Assembly: GCA_045531755.1 (NCBI GenBank)
Contig: JAZSEP010000006.1
Span: forward strand, 1-20,660
Source of the DNA: UBA11540 sp045531755
GTDB taxonomy: Bacteria > Bacillota > Clostridia > Oscillospirales > Ruminococcaceae
Direction: 5' to 3'
Length of the DNA: 20,660 nt
Below the pieces are notes generated by a model. The model was given only the letters and a program-made list of their open reading frames with translations, was not told where the DNA came from and searched no databases. Position 1 is the first letter of the stretch; each line of letters begins with the position of its first letter. A program made the position numbers and the translations under genes. This document shows, one piece after another, positions 6,919-14,774 of this stretch.

Positions 6919-9447
6919 TTAGTCTATAACGTCAATCGTGACGTCGCCCTTGATTTCGGATTTCGGAATCTTAATGTATCTTGTATCGGAGAGCTCGTCA
7001 TATCCGCTTTCGACTTCCTTGCCGTCTACAAAGAATTTTCTTTCACCGTTGTTTTCGTTCTTGTAGTTGACAGTCACCTTTTTGCCGAGGAAGGTGAGAT
7101 ATGCACTCGCCTCGTCGGAGGGCTGAACCTTCGCAGGAGCGACGCGCAGGAACTCTGTGTCAGGAGCAATACCAAAACCGTACTTGTAGAAGGTTCTGAG
7201 CATTGTGGGGTTACTTCCCGTGGTCCATTCAAAGAGCGTGTCACCGTCAAGCGAATATTCCTTGTTGGAGGTGAACTGGTTGCACATAACAAACGGAGTA
7301 GCGTTGAAGGTTTCGTGGGTGAAGGGAAGAATCTTCTCAATCTGCTTCCAAGCCCACTCAGACTCACCGATAGCAAAGAGTGACATGTTTGCAAATACAC
7401 CTGCGTGGATATATGCACAAGCGTTCTCACCTGTTCCGGGGAGAATCAGATTTATCTTTCCGACGCCCTGCATATCGGGAGTAAAGGGAAGGTCGAATGC
7501 CTTAAAGCCATACTTGGAATCGAGAATCTCATAAGTACGTGTCATCGCATCCTTGAGCTCGGGAGTCTCTCTGATAAGACCGCTGATTCCCCAGAAAGCG
7601 TTGGAGATAAGACCGCGTCTGCGCTTGCCGTCCTCGTCGCAGAGGCCTGCAACCTTGTAGGAAATCTTGTCACCCCAGCCGTGAACAATCTGCTCGTCGC
7701 CCTTTTCGCCGACGACAGCGTGCTTCTTAAGTCCCTCAACAAGCTTTCTCTGATATGCCATATACCTATCGCAAACGTCGTCATATCCGCCGATATGCTT
7801 GAGTATCTCATACATCTGGTTGAAGTTTTCATAAAGCTGAGCGGTTGCCATAACAGAAACACCGGAGCCGTATTTTTTGCCGTCAAGCGACTTTCCGAGA
7901 GCGTTGATGGCGTCGTTCCAGTCACCCTTGAGGATTCTCAGACAGAAGGTCTCGTACTCTTCGTCGAGGTTAGCTATAAAGTAATCCATAATGCGCAAGA
8001 GGTGATCGAGAATGGTAAACTTCTCTGTTGATCTTGTGCCGGAGCGCTCGTCAGCGGAAATGGTGTAGTATGTACACAGCTCATCGAGGATGGAATAGTC
8101 GTCAGTAAAGCAGAGGTAGTTGTATACGCAGGAGATTACCCACAAGCCCTGATCAACGTACTCGTCGGGATCGTAGCTGACGTCGCCCCAAGGAGTTTTG
8201 GGCAGACAGAAAGCACGGGGAGTTCTTCCGTTGTCAAAGAAGTAGTTGAAATAGAGGATGATGTTCTCCCTTGCACCTGCGGGGTCGAAGGGGATGTAGG
8301 ATTCGATCTGCTGATAAACGTCACGTGTACCCTGATTGTCACCAGTCCAGTCGTGGTGGTTTGAACAGAAGTTAACGCTGTGCTGAACCGAGCGCAAAAA
8401 CTTGTTGAGAAGCTCATGGTTTACGTTCATTCGGTTGAGCTTGCCGTATCTTACAGACATACCGTCGGTAACCTTCTGATACTTTTCGCGAACTGCTGCG
8501 ATTTCGGCTTCAAGGGCATTGACGTCAACGTCAGAGATGGAATAGCTCTCGTCGGGAGTGTGGTTCATACCATACTCAAACTGTTGGTCAATTCTTGTGT
8601 CCTCGCCCTTTTTGAGCTTGAAGCTGTAAAGGTCGCCAAAGGTTGAAAAGTCAACAGTTGCTATTGAGGGAGCAGGGTCAACGATTTTGCCGTATTTAAG
8701 TGTGGGGGAGGAAGTGAGGTTTCTTCCGTAACCGCCGATAAAGCTCTTTCTCATGGTGGTGTGCTGCTCGTCATAGGGCTGAGCACCGCTGATAACCTGA
8801 TTCAATACACCTGTAGCCATAACAGCGCCAAGACGGCGGAGCAAAAGGTGCTTTCTGTCGCCGAGGTACTTCGACTTGAGAGAGAATCTGTCCCAGAAGC
8901 CGGGAGCATTGGAGAAGTTGAGCAGAGGCTCGATATAGGAAGCCACGTACAACTCAAGGTCCTTGTCGGAGGTGTTGATTGCAGTAGTGGTGAAGTTGAA
9001 CTTGAGGTCTTCGGTCATAAACATTCTGACCGCAAAAATCGCATCGGGAGTCTTCGCGATAAAGATGGGACACTCCCTTGTGAATACACAGTATCTCACA
9101 ACACCGGGCTCAAACATCTGCTTGGAAGCTCCTGTGATGGAGATGGGCAGGAACGTTCCGTCAGGATTTTTAATAGAACCGTAAAAATCAACTCTCGGCT
9201 CCTCGTCTGCACGCACGTCGTGGAATATTGCAAAGCCATGCTTTCTTGCAAACATAAAACCTGTGGAATAAACCCACATAATAGCACCGTTTTTAAAGTA
9301 CGGATATCTCGATTGACCGTCGGTTCTGTCCATACAAACGACCTCGTCGTCGTTTAAAAAGAACACGTTGCCGATCATGGAATTTTCCGGAGTTTTCTTG
9401 AGCTCTTCAATTTTCTTGACAAAATCAAGAACCTGAGTCTTAAACAT
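6919..9447 (-). CDS. GH94-like glycoside phosphorylase
   Basis: This 842-residue protein resembles cellobiose/chitobiose phosphorylase-type enzymes (GH94, formerly glycosyltransferase 36) in length and architecture. An N-terminal beta-sandwich covers ~1-270 and a linker helix ~310-350. An alpha/alpha barrel covers ~360-760, with VQHSVNFCSNH, GDWNDAIN (Asp509, Asp512; the family's catalytic acid lies in this motif), HGWGDKISYK, GENACAYIHAGVFA, and EWTTGSNPTM near the phosphate site. A C-terminal beta cap follows. Such enzymes split a beta-glycoside with inorganic phosphate to a sugar 1-phosphate, in the cytoplasm. There is no signal peptide. The ATG at 9447 follows AAGGAGG at 9453-9459; a longer reading frame to 9516 would start upstream of the promoter. 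No sugar transporter or regulator is adjacent, so the substrate is open. Some family members are synthetic, and the direction is unknown. Confidence 0.82.
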   Translation of the reverse strand: MFKTQVLDFVKKIEELKKTPENSMIGNVFFLNDDEVVCMDRTDGQSRYPYFKNGAIMWVYSTGFMFARKHGFAIFHDVRADEEPRVDFYGSIKNPDGTFLPISITGASKQMFEPGVVRYCVFTRECPIFIAKTPDAIFAVRMFMTEDLKFNFTTTAINTSDKDLELYVASYIEPLLNFSNAPGFWDRFSLKSKYLGDRKHLLLRRLGAVMATGVLNQVISGAQPYDEQHTTMRKSFIGGYGRNLTSSPTLKYGKIVDPAPSIATVDFSTFGDLYSFKLKKGEDTRIDQQFEYGMNHTPDESYSISDVDVNALEAEIAAVREKYQKVTDGMSVRYGKLNRMNVNHELLNKFLRSVQHSVNFCSNHHDWTGDNQGTRDVYQQIESYIPFDPAGARENIILYFNYFFDNGRTPRAFCLPKTPWGDVSYDPDEYVDQGLWVISCVYNYLCFTDDYSILDELCTYYTISADERSGTRSTEKFTILDHLLRIMDYFIANLDEEYETFCLRILKGDWNDAINALGKSLDGKKYGSGVSVMATAQLYENFNQMYEILKHIGGYDDVCDRYMAYQRKLVEGLKKHAVVGEKGDEQIVHGWGDKISYKVAGLCDEDGKRRRGLISNAFWGISGLIRETPELKDAMTRTYEILDSKYGFKAFDLPFTPDMQGVGKINLILPGTGENACAYIHAGVFANMSLFAIGESEWAWKQIEKILPFTHETFNATPFVMCNQFTSNKEYSLDGDTLFEWTTGSNPTMLRTFYKYGFGIAPDTEFLRVAPAKVQPSDEASAYLTFLGKKVTVNYKNENNGERKFFVDGKEVESGYDELSDTRYIKIPKSEIKGDVTIDVID

Positions 9448-9486
9448 ATTCGTCCTCCTTGATAGATCAGTTAAACCTTTTAGAAA

Positions 9487-9516
9487 ATTATACCACAATG
9501 TAAAAACCAACTTCAA
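9487..9516 (-). promoter_or_regulatory. Promoter for the GH94-like gene
   Basis: On the minus strand, TTGAAG (9511-9516), an 18-base spacer and TATAAT (9487-9492) place the transcript start near 9480, about 33 bases before the ATG at 9447. Confidence 0.72.
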
Positions 9517-9605
9517 GTATAAAATAGCAGTTTTGTAGACAATTGTTGCACTTTGACCGCATAAAAAGGAAAAGGCGCAAAATCGGGCTATAGAGGATAA
9601 AAAAA

Positions 9606-9822
9606 CATCACAAGCAGAGAGCTTTTAGTGATATGCTGTCTTCGACAGCGTGATATTTTTAAAAAGTGGTATTGCAAGGTAACACCTTGCAGTGATATTC
9701 TATTCGCCTTTAAAACTCGCGAAGCGAATATCACTTGGACGTTAGTCCAAATATAACTGCATAGCAATAGAACTTGCCGAAGGCAAATAGAGTTGGCGAT
9801 GTGTTCCAAAGAACACATCGCC
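9606..9822. repeat. Array of short hairpins separated by GTGATAT / ATATCAC spacers
   Basis: Five clear hairpins follow one another: 9635-9649 (GCTGTC stem, TTC loop), 9673-9691 (8-bp stem TGCAAGGT), 9735-9750 (TTGGAC, GTTA loop), 9774-9786 (TTGCC, GAA loop) and 9795-9822 (12-bp stem, CAAA loop). A sixth, less regular one lies at 9701-9730 (TATTCGC/GCGAATA with inner TCGC-GAA-GCGA). The 7-base spacers are GTGATAT at 9628, 9650 and 9692 and GTGGTAT at 9666. After the irregular hairpin they become ATATCAC (9728), then ATATAAC (9751), ATAGAAC (9767) and ATAGAGT (9787). It fills the intergenic space between hemolysin III and the GH94 promoter. No credible gene lies in it. I cannot place it in a named repeat family. 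Confidence 0.8.
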
Positions 9823-9833
9823 TTAAACCGCCT

Positions 9834-10508
9834 TCAGATAATATAAAACAATATGCAGACAAGCTGTGCCGTAGTACCGAGCACCACGAAGATGTGGAAG
9901 ATGGAGTGAAAATACCGCACCTTTTTTCCAAATCCGTAAAGCACCGCACCGACGGTGTAGAGAATGCCGCCCAGAATAAGCCAGGTACAACCTGAAAGAC
10001 CGATAGCCTCAAGGGTTTGCCTGATGGCAACGATGATGCACCAGCCCATCGCGAGATAGCAAATCATCGAGAAAACCTTGTATTTTTTCAGGTCGATTGC
10101 ATTAAGCACGATTCCGAGAATTGCCACAGCCCAAACGACTCCGAAAATCACCCAGCCGAGCCACGCGTTGTATTCCCGCAGCGAGCAAAGAGAAATAGGA
10201 GTATAGGTTCCTGCAATGAGCAGGAAAATTGTGCAGTGGTCGATAATCTGGAAAACCTTTTTTGCCGTGCCTGTGTGAAGCCCGTGATAGATGCTTGAAA
10301 AGGTGTACAGCAGTATCATCGTCACACCGTAGACAGCACCCGTAACGATGCCCCATACGTTGCGATGCAGAGCACCGAAGATAACGCACAAAACCGTAGC
10401 GATAACGCCAATGCCGCCGCCGACGATGTGGGTCACCATATTCATAATCTCTTCCCCTCTGGTATAGTCGGGAAGGATTCTGTCGCGAAGTTTAGTTCTT
10501 TTTGCCAT
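9834..10508 (-). CDS. Hemolysin III / PAQR family membrane protein (YqfA-like)
   Basis: This 224-residue protein has seven hydrophobic helices. It carries the HlyIII signature E20-x-x-N23-x-x-x-H27, SSIYH (71-75), D90-H91, IAGTYTPISL and the C-terminal HSIFH (202-206). His75, Asp90, His202 and His206 correspond to the metal site of the PAQR superfamily. Despite the name, most bacterial members are not proven hemolysins; roles in membrane lipid homeostasis or ceramidase-like hydrolysis have been suggested. Its ATG overlaps the corC stop by one base (minus-strand TAATG), and its ribosome site GAGGA lies within the corC tail, so expression is coupled. The stop lies 12 bases from the hairpin array, whose 12-bp stem may act as its 3' end. 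Confidence 0.9.
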   Translation of the reverse strand: MAKRTKLRDRILPDYTRGEEIMNMVTHIVGGGIGVIATVLCVIFGALHRNVWGIVTGAVYGVTMILLYTFSSIYHGLHTGTAKKVFQIIDHCTIFLLIAGTYTPISLCSLREYNAWLGWVIFGVVWAVAILGIVLNAIDLKKYKVFSMICYLAMGWCIIVAIRQTLEAIGLSGCTWLILGGILYTVGAVLYGFGKKVRYFHSIFHIFVVLGTTAQLVCILFYII

Positions 10509-11812
10509 TATTCCTCGTCTTCAACAATAGGTTCAACCTTTGCGTCAACGGTTGCGATTCGCTTGTCCTCAACCAGAATAACGTTAAAGGTTGCGTTTTT
10601 ATAGATTATTTCGGGCTGTTCGTCCTCTTCGGGTATTCTTCCCAGAAGATGCGTCAAAAATCCGCCCAACGTGTCATATTCGTCCTCTTCGATTTCGATG
10701 CCGAGAAGCTTTGCCACCTCGTCGATGGAAACCGAACCGTCAAAGCGGTAGACGTTTTCGGAAATCTGAGAAATTTCCTCTTCCTCGTCGTCATATTCGT
10801 CCTGAATGTTGCCCACGATGGACTCGATAATGTCCTCCATGGTGACGATACCCGAGGTTCCGCCGTATTCGTCAACCACAACCGCCATCTGCATCTTGTT
10901 GTCCTTGAACTGCTTGAAAAGGTCACGGCAGTGGATGGATTCGGGAACGTACAGCGGAGAACGCATGGTGGACTCTGCATCAAATTCGCCCGAGCAAGAG
11001 GTGAATTTCAAAAGGTCCTTGACGTAGATAACACCGATAATGCTGTCTATGTCTTCTTTGTATAGAGGTAAACGGGAATAGCCCGTTTCGATAGCGATAG
11101 AGATAATGTTTTCGAGCGACGCTTCTTCCAAATCGATGCCGACAATGTCGCGCCTGTGGGTCATAACCTCGTCAGCGGTGCGGTCGTCAAACTCAAAAAC
11201 GTTGTTTATCATTTCCTTCTGCACGTCCTCAATGACGCCCTCGTCAACCATCTGCCTGATTTCCTTTTCGGTAGCAGAGGTGTCCACCTCATTAAACTCA
11301 ACGCCGAAAAGCTTTGTGAAAAGCTTTGCAGGAAGGTCAAAAAGGAAGGTGAGAGGGGTCAGAATAGCAGAAATCAGTCTGTAAAACCACAATCCCGAAA
11401 CGCAAAACCTCTCGGGATTTTTCCTGCCCAAAACCATAGCGATAGGACGAATGACGCAAAGCCAGGCAAAAAGAATGACAACTGCAGTCAAAGCAAGAGT
11501 CAAAACGAAGTTCAAGGCAGCGGAGAGCGGTGAGAAAAGAGCCTTGAATGCGCCGTAAAAAATCGGGCAGGCAACCACCGCAAAAACCGCGTCAAAAACA
11601 GCGGAAACACTCTTTGCCTTCTGTGCAAAAAGATTTTTCGAAGAATCAATTTTTTCAAGTGCCTTTGCTTTTTTAGCGTCGACGTCTGCCATCTCCTCGA
11701 TGACCGTGTCGTCGAGCCTTGCAAAAGCCTCGGCAAAAGCCTTGAATATTGCGGACAAAACCGCCGCCAAAACGATAATAATCACGCCAAACATTATACT
11801 GTCCGGGTCCAT
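10508..11812 (-). CDS. HlyC/CorC (CNNM-type) protein with CBS domains
   Basis: This 434-residue protein has membrane helices at ~5-27, ~70-90, ~97-120 and ~143-160. GVIEDVQKEMINNVFEF and VMTHRRDIV then lead into a CBS pair (~210-340, with GVIYVKDLL and VDEYGGTSGIVTMEDIIESIVG). A C-terminal CorC/HlyC domain (~350-425, VYRFDGSVSIDEVAKLLGI to LGGFLTHLLGRIP) follows. Family members bind nucleotides at the CBS domains and are linked to Mg2+ (or other cation) efflux or resistance. The membrane part looks divergent: the usual SGSEMA-type and GN motifs of DUF21 are not evident, with KAFAEAF in the corresponding place, so transport activity is uncertain. GGAGG lies about ten bases upstream of the ATG at 11812. 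First gene of a two-gene operon. Confidence 0.87.
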   Translation of the reverse strand: MDPDSIMFGVIIIVLAAVLSAIFKAFAEAFARLDDTVIEEMADVDAKKAKALEKIDSSKNLFAQKAKSVSAVFDAVFAVVACPIFYGAFKALFSPLSAALNFVLTLALTAVVILFAWLCVIRPIAMVLGRKNPERFCVSGLWFYRLISAILTPLTFLFDLPAKLFTKLFGVEFNEVDTSATEKEIRQMVDEGVIEDVQKEMINNVFEFDDRTADEVMTHRRDIVGIDLEEASLENIISIAIETGYSRLPLYKEDIDSIIGVIYVKDLLKFTSCSGEFDAESTMRSPLYVPESIHCRDLFKQFKDNKMQMAVVVDEYGGTSGIVTMEDIIESIVGNIQDEYDDEEEEISQISENVYRFDGSVSIDEVAKLLGIEIEEDEYDTLGGFLTHLLGRIPEEDEQPEIIYKNATFNVILVEDKRIATVDAKVEPIVEDEE

Positions 11813-11845
11813 TTAAAGATAACCTCCAAAAATTTAATCTATATA

Positions 11846-11874
11846 AGAATACAATAAAAAGGAAAAAATGTCAA
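11846..11874 (-). promoter_or_regulatory. Promoter for the corC-hemolysin III operon
   Basis: On the minus strand, TTGACA (11869-11874), a 17-base spacer and TATTCT (11846-11851) lie 34 bases upstream of the ATG at 11812. Confidence 0.78.
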
Positions 11875-11935
11875 ATTTCTAAAAAAGAGCTTTAAGCCGT
11901 TTTGGCGCACTAAACGGCGCTATTTCAAATATTTC

Positions 11936-11964
11936 TTGATTTTGTGGGCAAAAAAGGGTAAAAT
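11936..11964 (+). promoter_or_regulatory. Promoter for the six-gene 11997-16810 operon
   Basis: TTGATT (11936-11941), a 17-base spacer and TAAAAT (11959-11964) put the transcript start near 11971. It is divergent from the corC promoter; between them is a GCCGTTT/AAACGGC inverted repeat (11896-11918) of unknown role. Confidence 0.7.
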
Positions 11965-11996
11965 AAAGGTAATACCAAGCTTTAGGAGATTTTGAT

Positions 11997-12764
11997 ATGA
12001 ATATATTCAGGAAAAAGGACCTCACCAATAGAGTAGGGCTGATAGACGAAGTCCGCGGCGCGCTGATAATTCTGGTGGTTATCTATCACGCGGTATATCT
12101 CTATTTCAGCATGGTAAGCACTATGGCTATGCCCGATTGGCTTATGGCACTTCAACCGCTTGTCTATGTCGGTGCGGGACTTTTCATTCTCATCTCGGGT
12201 ATCAGCTGCAATTTCTCGCACAATAACTTCACCCGAGGACTCATCTGCTTTGGAATAGCCTATGCAATCACGCTCATAACAACATACCTGTGGAACGGCG
12301 GAAACGATGCGATAGCGTGGGGAATACTTCACCTCATCGGCTTTTCAATAATCCTCTTCGACCTTTTCAGAAAGCTCCTCGCAAAGACAAAAGCGGTCTG
12401 GATGATACCGATACTTGCGGTGATTTTCATCGTCACCTTCCGCCTTAAAGATGGCTTTATCGGCATTCCCTACCTTTTGGAGTACTACTTCGGCTTCGTC
12501 CACTCGGAACTGCTTTTCCCGCTTGGACTGACCACGCCAAACTTCTATTCTGCCGACTACTATCCGCTTCTTCCCTGGCTTGCCCTGTTTCTCATAGGCA
12601 CCTATCTCGGCAGATATCTCACACCCGATAAAGCGCCCTCTTTTGTGAAGAATACGAGGGTTAAGCCCCTCGCCTTTCTGGGCAGACACACACTGCTGAT
12701 CTATATCGCTCACATTCCCGTGCTGATTGGAATATACGAGCTCATAAAGCTAATCATCTACTAA
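11997..12764 (+). CDS. DUF1624 / heparan-alpha-glucosaminide N-acetyltransferase-like membrane protein
   Basis: This 255-residue polytopic protein has about seven to eight hydrophobic helices. The N-terminal LIDEVRGALIILVVIYHAVY block carries the charged and His residues shared by this acyltransferase-like family. It is followed by YVGAGLFILISGIS, GILHLIGFSIILF, YYPLLPWLALFLIGTYLGR and FLGRHTLLIYIAHIPVL. Human HGSNAT moves acetyl groups across a membrane to a sugar amine. Bacterial DUF1624 proteins are largely untested, so an acyl transfer to an envelope glycan is inference only. TAGGAG at 11982-11987 supports the ATG at 11997. It is the first gene of a unit continuing into ttcA after ten bases. 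Confidence 0.82.
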   Translation: MNIFRKKDLTNRVGLIDEVRGALIILVVIYHAVYLYFSMVSTMAMPDWLMALQPLVYVGAGLFILISGISCNFSHNNFTRGLICFGIAYAITLITTYLWNGGNDAIAWGILHLIGFSIILFDLFRKLLAKTKAVWMIPILAVIFIVTFRLKDGFIGIPYLLEYYFGFVHSELLFPLGLTTPNFYSADYYPLLPWLALFLIGTYLGRYLTPDKAPSFVKNTRVKPLAFLGRHTLLIYIAHIPVLIGIYELIKLIIY

Positions 12765-12774
12765 AGGAAAACCG

Positions 12775-13602
12775 ATGGAACGTCATATTGAAATTGAAAG
12801 AAGTATAATTAAAAAATACAAAAAGACCATCTGGAACCGCTTCATCAGCGCCATCAACGAGTATGAGCTTCTCAAAGAGGGGGATAGGGTAGCGGTCTGT
12901 ATTTCGGGCGGTAAGGACTCAATGCTCCTCGCAAAATGTATACAACACCTGCAGAAATACAGCGACTTTCCCTTCGAGGCAGAGTATATCGTGATGGATC
13001 CCGGCTATAACCCCGAAAACCGTCAAAGGATAATCGAGAATGCAAAAACCCTCGATATCCCGATACATATCTTCGAGAGCAAAATCTTCGACTTTGTTTC
13101 AACACAGGACGATTCTCCCTGCTATCTCTGTGCAAGGATGCGAAGAGGCTATCTCTATGAGGAAGCAAAAAAATTGGGCTGCAACAAAATTGCCCTCGGC
13201 CACCACTTCGACGACGTGATAGAAACGATAGTAATGAGTATGTTCTACGGCGCCGAGATAAAAACCATGATGCCCAAATTAAAAAGCACTGGTCACGAGG
13301 GAATGGAGCTCATCCGTCCGCTGTATATGGTGCGCGAAAGGGACGTCGTCGCGTGGGCGAGATATAACGAGCTCGAGTTTATCCGCTGTGCGTGCCGCTT
13401 CACCGAACAGTGCGCAAACGACGACTACGAAGGACAGTCCAAGCGCAAGGAGATAAAAGAGCTGATATATAAGCTCGAACAGGATAATAAGCACGTACCG
13501 ATGAATATATTCAAGTGTATTCATAACGTAAACCTCTCCAACGTCATCGGTCATCGCGACTGCGACGGCGGAGAACTCCACAGCTTTCTTGAAAGGTACT
13601 GA
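12775..13602 (+). CDS. TtcA-family tRNA 2-thiolation protein
   Basis: This 275-residue cytoplasmic PP-loop ATPase has SGGKDS at residues 44-49 for ATP, and C116-x-x-C119 plus the cysteine-rich CACRFTEQC (C205, C207, C213) for an iron-sulfur cluster. GHHFDD lies at 142-147 and a MVRERDV segment follows RPLY. E. coli TtcA thiolates C32 of tRNA using a [4Fe-4S] cluster held by three cysteines, matching the pattern here. The related TtuA/NcsA enzymes act on other positions, so the exact nucleotide is uncertain. The ATG lies close behind the DUF1624 stop with AAAGGAAA at 12764-12771 as ribosome site. The next gene, also tRNA-modifying, starts three bases after the stop, which suggests joint regulation. 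Confidence 0.86.
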   Translation: MERHIEIERSIIKKYKKTIWNRFISAINEYELLKEGDRVAVCISGGKDSMLLAKCIQHLQKYSDFPFEAEYIVMDPGYNPENRQRIIENAKTLDIPIHIFESKIFDFVSTQDDSPCYLCARMRRGYLYEEAKKLGCNKIALGHHFDDVIETIVMSMFYGAEIKTMMPKLKSTGHEGMELIRPLYMVRERDVVAWARYNELEFIRCACRFTEQCANDDYEGQSKRKEIKELIYKLEQDNKHVPMNIFKCIHNVNLSNVIGHRDCDGGELHSFLERY

Positions 13603-13605
13603 TTT

Positions 13606-14328
13606 ATGGGACAGTATGACCGCACCGCCCTTGTCATAGGCGAAGAAGGACTCGAAAAACTGAAAAAATCCCGCGTTGCCGTTTTCGGTATCGGCGGCGT
13701 CGGCTCCTACACCGTCGAGGCACTGGCTCGTGCAGGTGTTGGTACAATCGCGATATTTGACAACGACACCGTCAGCAAAAGCAATATCAACCGCCAAATC
13801 ATAGCGCTTCACTCCACCGTCGGCAGAAAGAAAACCGAGGTTATGGCACAGAGAATTGCCGATATAAACCCCGATATCAAGGTGATAGCAAAGGATGTTT
13901 TCTACTCTGCTGAAAACGCAGATAGCTTCGACCCCAAGGACTTCGATTACGTGGTAGACGCGATAGATACCGTTTCTTCAAAGCTTCTGCTCATCGAAAG
14001 ATGCACCGAAACGCCGATAATCTCCTGTATGGGTACGGGCAACCACCTCGACCCGTCCAAGTTTGTGATAGCGGATATAAACAAAACCTCCGTCTGCCCA
14101 CTCGCAAGGGTGATGAGATTGGAGCTCAAAAAAAGAGGAATAAAGAAACTAAAGGTCCTCTATTCCACCGAACAGCCCATAAAACCCGAGGTTGATGAAA
14201 AGCTTCTCGAGGAAGAAAGAGAGAAAGGCTCGTCAAGACGCCAAATCCCCGGAAGCATCTCCTTCGTTCCGTCGGTCGCAGGACTGATGATAGCAGGAGA
14301 GGTCATCCGCACCCTGACAGAAAGGTGA
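13606..14328 (+). CDS. tcdA: tRNA threonylcarbamoyladenosine dehydratase TcdA
   Basis: This 240-residue E1/ThiF-like enzyme uses ATP to cyclise t6A37 in tRNA to ct6A. It has the nucleotide-binding GIGGVG (28-33), the acidic FDNDTVSKSNINRQ segment (Asp52, Asp54, Asn60, Arg63), DAIDTVSSKLLLIERC and SCMGTGNHLDPSKFVIADI. These are followed by CPLARVMRLELKKRGI and the C-terminal PGSISFVPSVAGLMIAGEVI, all in the order seen in TcdA/CsdL. The distance to ttcA is three bases. The 3' end abuts the ribosome site of a small membrane protein. The sulfur-carrier activating ThiF/MoeB proteins are the alternative, but the length and the CPLARVMR region favour TcdA. Confidence 0.93.
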   Translation: MGQYDRTALVIGEEGLEKLKKSRVAVFGIGGVGSYTVEALARAGVGTIAIFDNDTVSKSNINRQIIALHSTVGRKKTEVMAQRIADINPDIKVIAKDVFYSAENADSFDPKDFDYVVDAIDTVSSKLLLIERCTETPIISCMGTGNHLDPSKFVIADINKTSVCPLARVMRLELKKRGIKKLKVLYSTEQPIKPEVDEKLLEEEREKGSSRRQIPGSISFVPSVAGLMIAGEVIRTLTER

Positions 14329-14333
14329 TAATA

Positions 14334-14774
14334 ATGGAGAAAAACAAAGACCTGACTATAGAACAGTACTACGCAAAAAAGGAACGTCGGGAAAAAATCG
14401 GAAAAATTCTCGTCTGGACTATAGCGATAATCACGATTATCAGCGCGCTGGCAAACCTCTTGATTCTGACAAACTCCGCGTTGGATTTGGCGGTTATTTT
14501 CGCCTGCTTCGTTGCAAGCATAGTGCTTTTGTGCGGCTTTTCGTGGGCGAGAATATTTCTTGCGATACTAAGCGCATGGAACGCCTTTTGGCGACTTTTC
14601 ACACTGCTCGTAATCTTTCCGCTTGACGTCTTCACAGGGGATACCATAACCACCGCCGAAACGGTTAGTATTGTTATGTATTCGATAAACTTCCTGTGGT
14701 ATCTCTTTTGTGCGCTGACGCTCTTTCTGCACAAGGGCGTTAAGGATTATATGTATGGTGCCAGAAACGGATGA
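14334..14774 (+). CDS. Four-helix small membrane protein, unknown function
   Basis: I do not recognise this 146-residue protein. It has a charged N-terminal tail (QYYAKKERREKIGK) and four hydrophobic helices at about 25-45, 50-67, 70-96 and 110-132, with a short charged C-terminus. I chose the ATG at 14334 because AAAGGTG at 14321-14327 lies six bases upstream; an in-frame GTG at 14325 lies inside that ribosome site. Its stop overlaps the ktrB start as ATGA, so the two are translationally coupled, which makes an accessory role to the potassium channel conceivable but unproven. Confidence 0.78.
   Translation: MEKNKDLTIEQYYAKKERREKIGKILVWTIAIITIISALANLLILTNSALDLAVIFACFVASIVLLCGFSWARIFLAILSAWNAFWRLFTLLVIFPLDVFTGDTITTAETVSIVMYSINFLWYLFCALTLFLHKGVKDYMYGARNG

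Noticed and set aside
7405..8031. 208-codon plus-strand open frame inside the GH94-like gene
   Set aside because: It is antisense to a gene with clear family motifs and its own promoter and ribosome site; the composition of the translated frame resembles no family.
8761..9357. 198-codon plus-strand open frame antisense to the GH94-like gene
   Set aside because: Shadow of the real gene's codon bias; no independent start signals.
9588..9818. 76-codon minus-strand open frame across the hairpin array
   Set aside because: It spans structured non-coding repeats and has no ribosome site; the residues simply translate hairpins.
9606..9822. Idea that the hairpin array is a CRISPR
   Set aside because: The conserved unit is only 7 bases, the intervening segments are themselves palindromic and of unequal length, and no cas genes are present.
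10502..11065. 187-codon plus-strand open frame opposite corC
   Set aside because: Antisense shadow of the CBS/CorC coding region.
11896..11918. GCCGTTT/AAACGGC inverted repeat between divergent corC and DUF1624 promoters as an operator or terminator
   Set aside because: A 7-bp stem with a 9-base loop and no T-run; its position between promoters is suggestive but nothing further supports a call.
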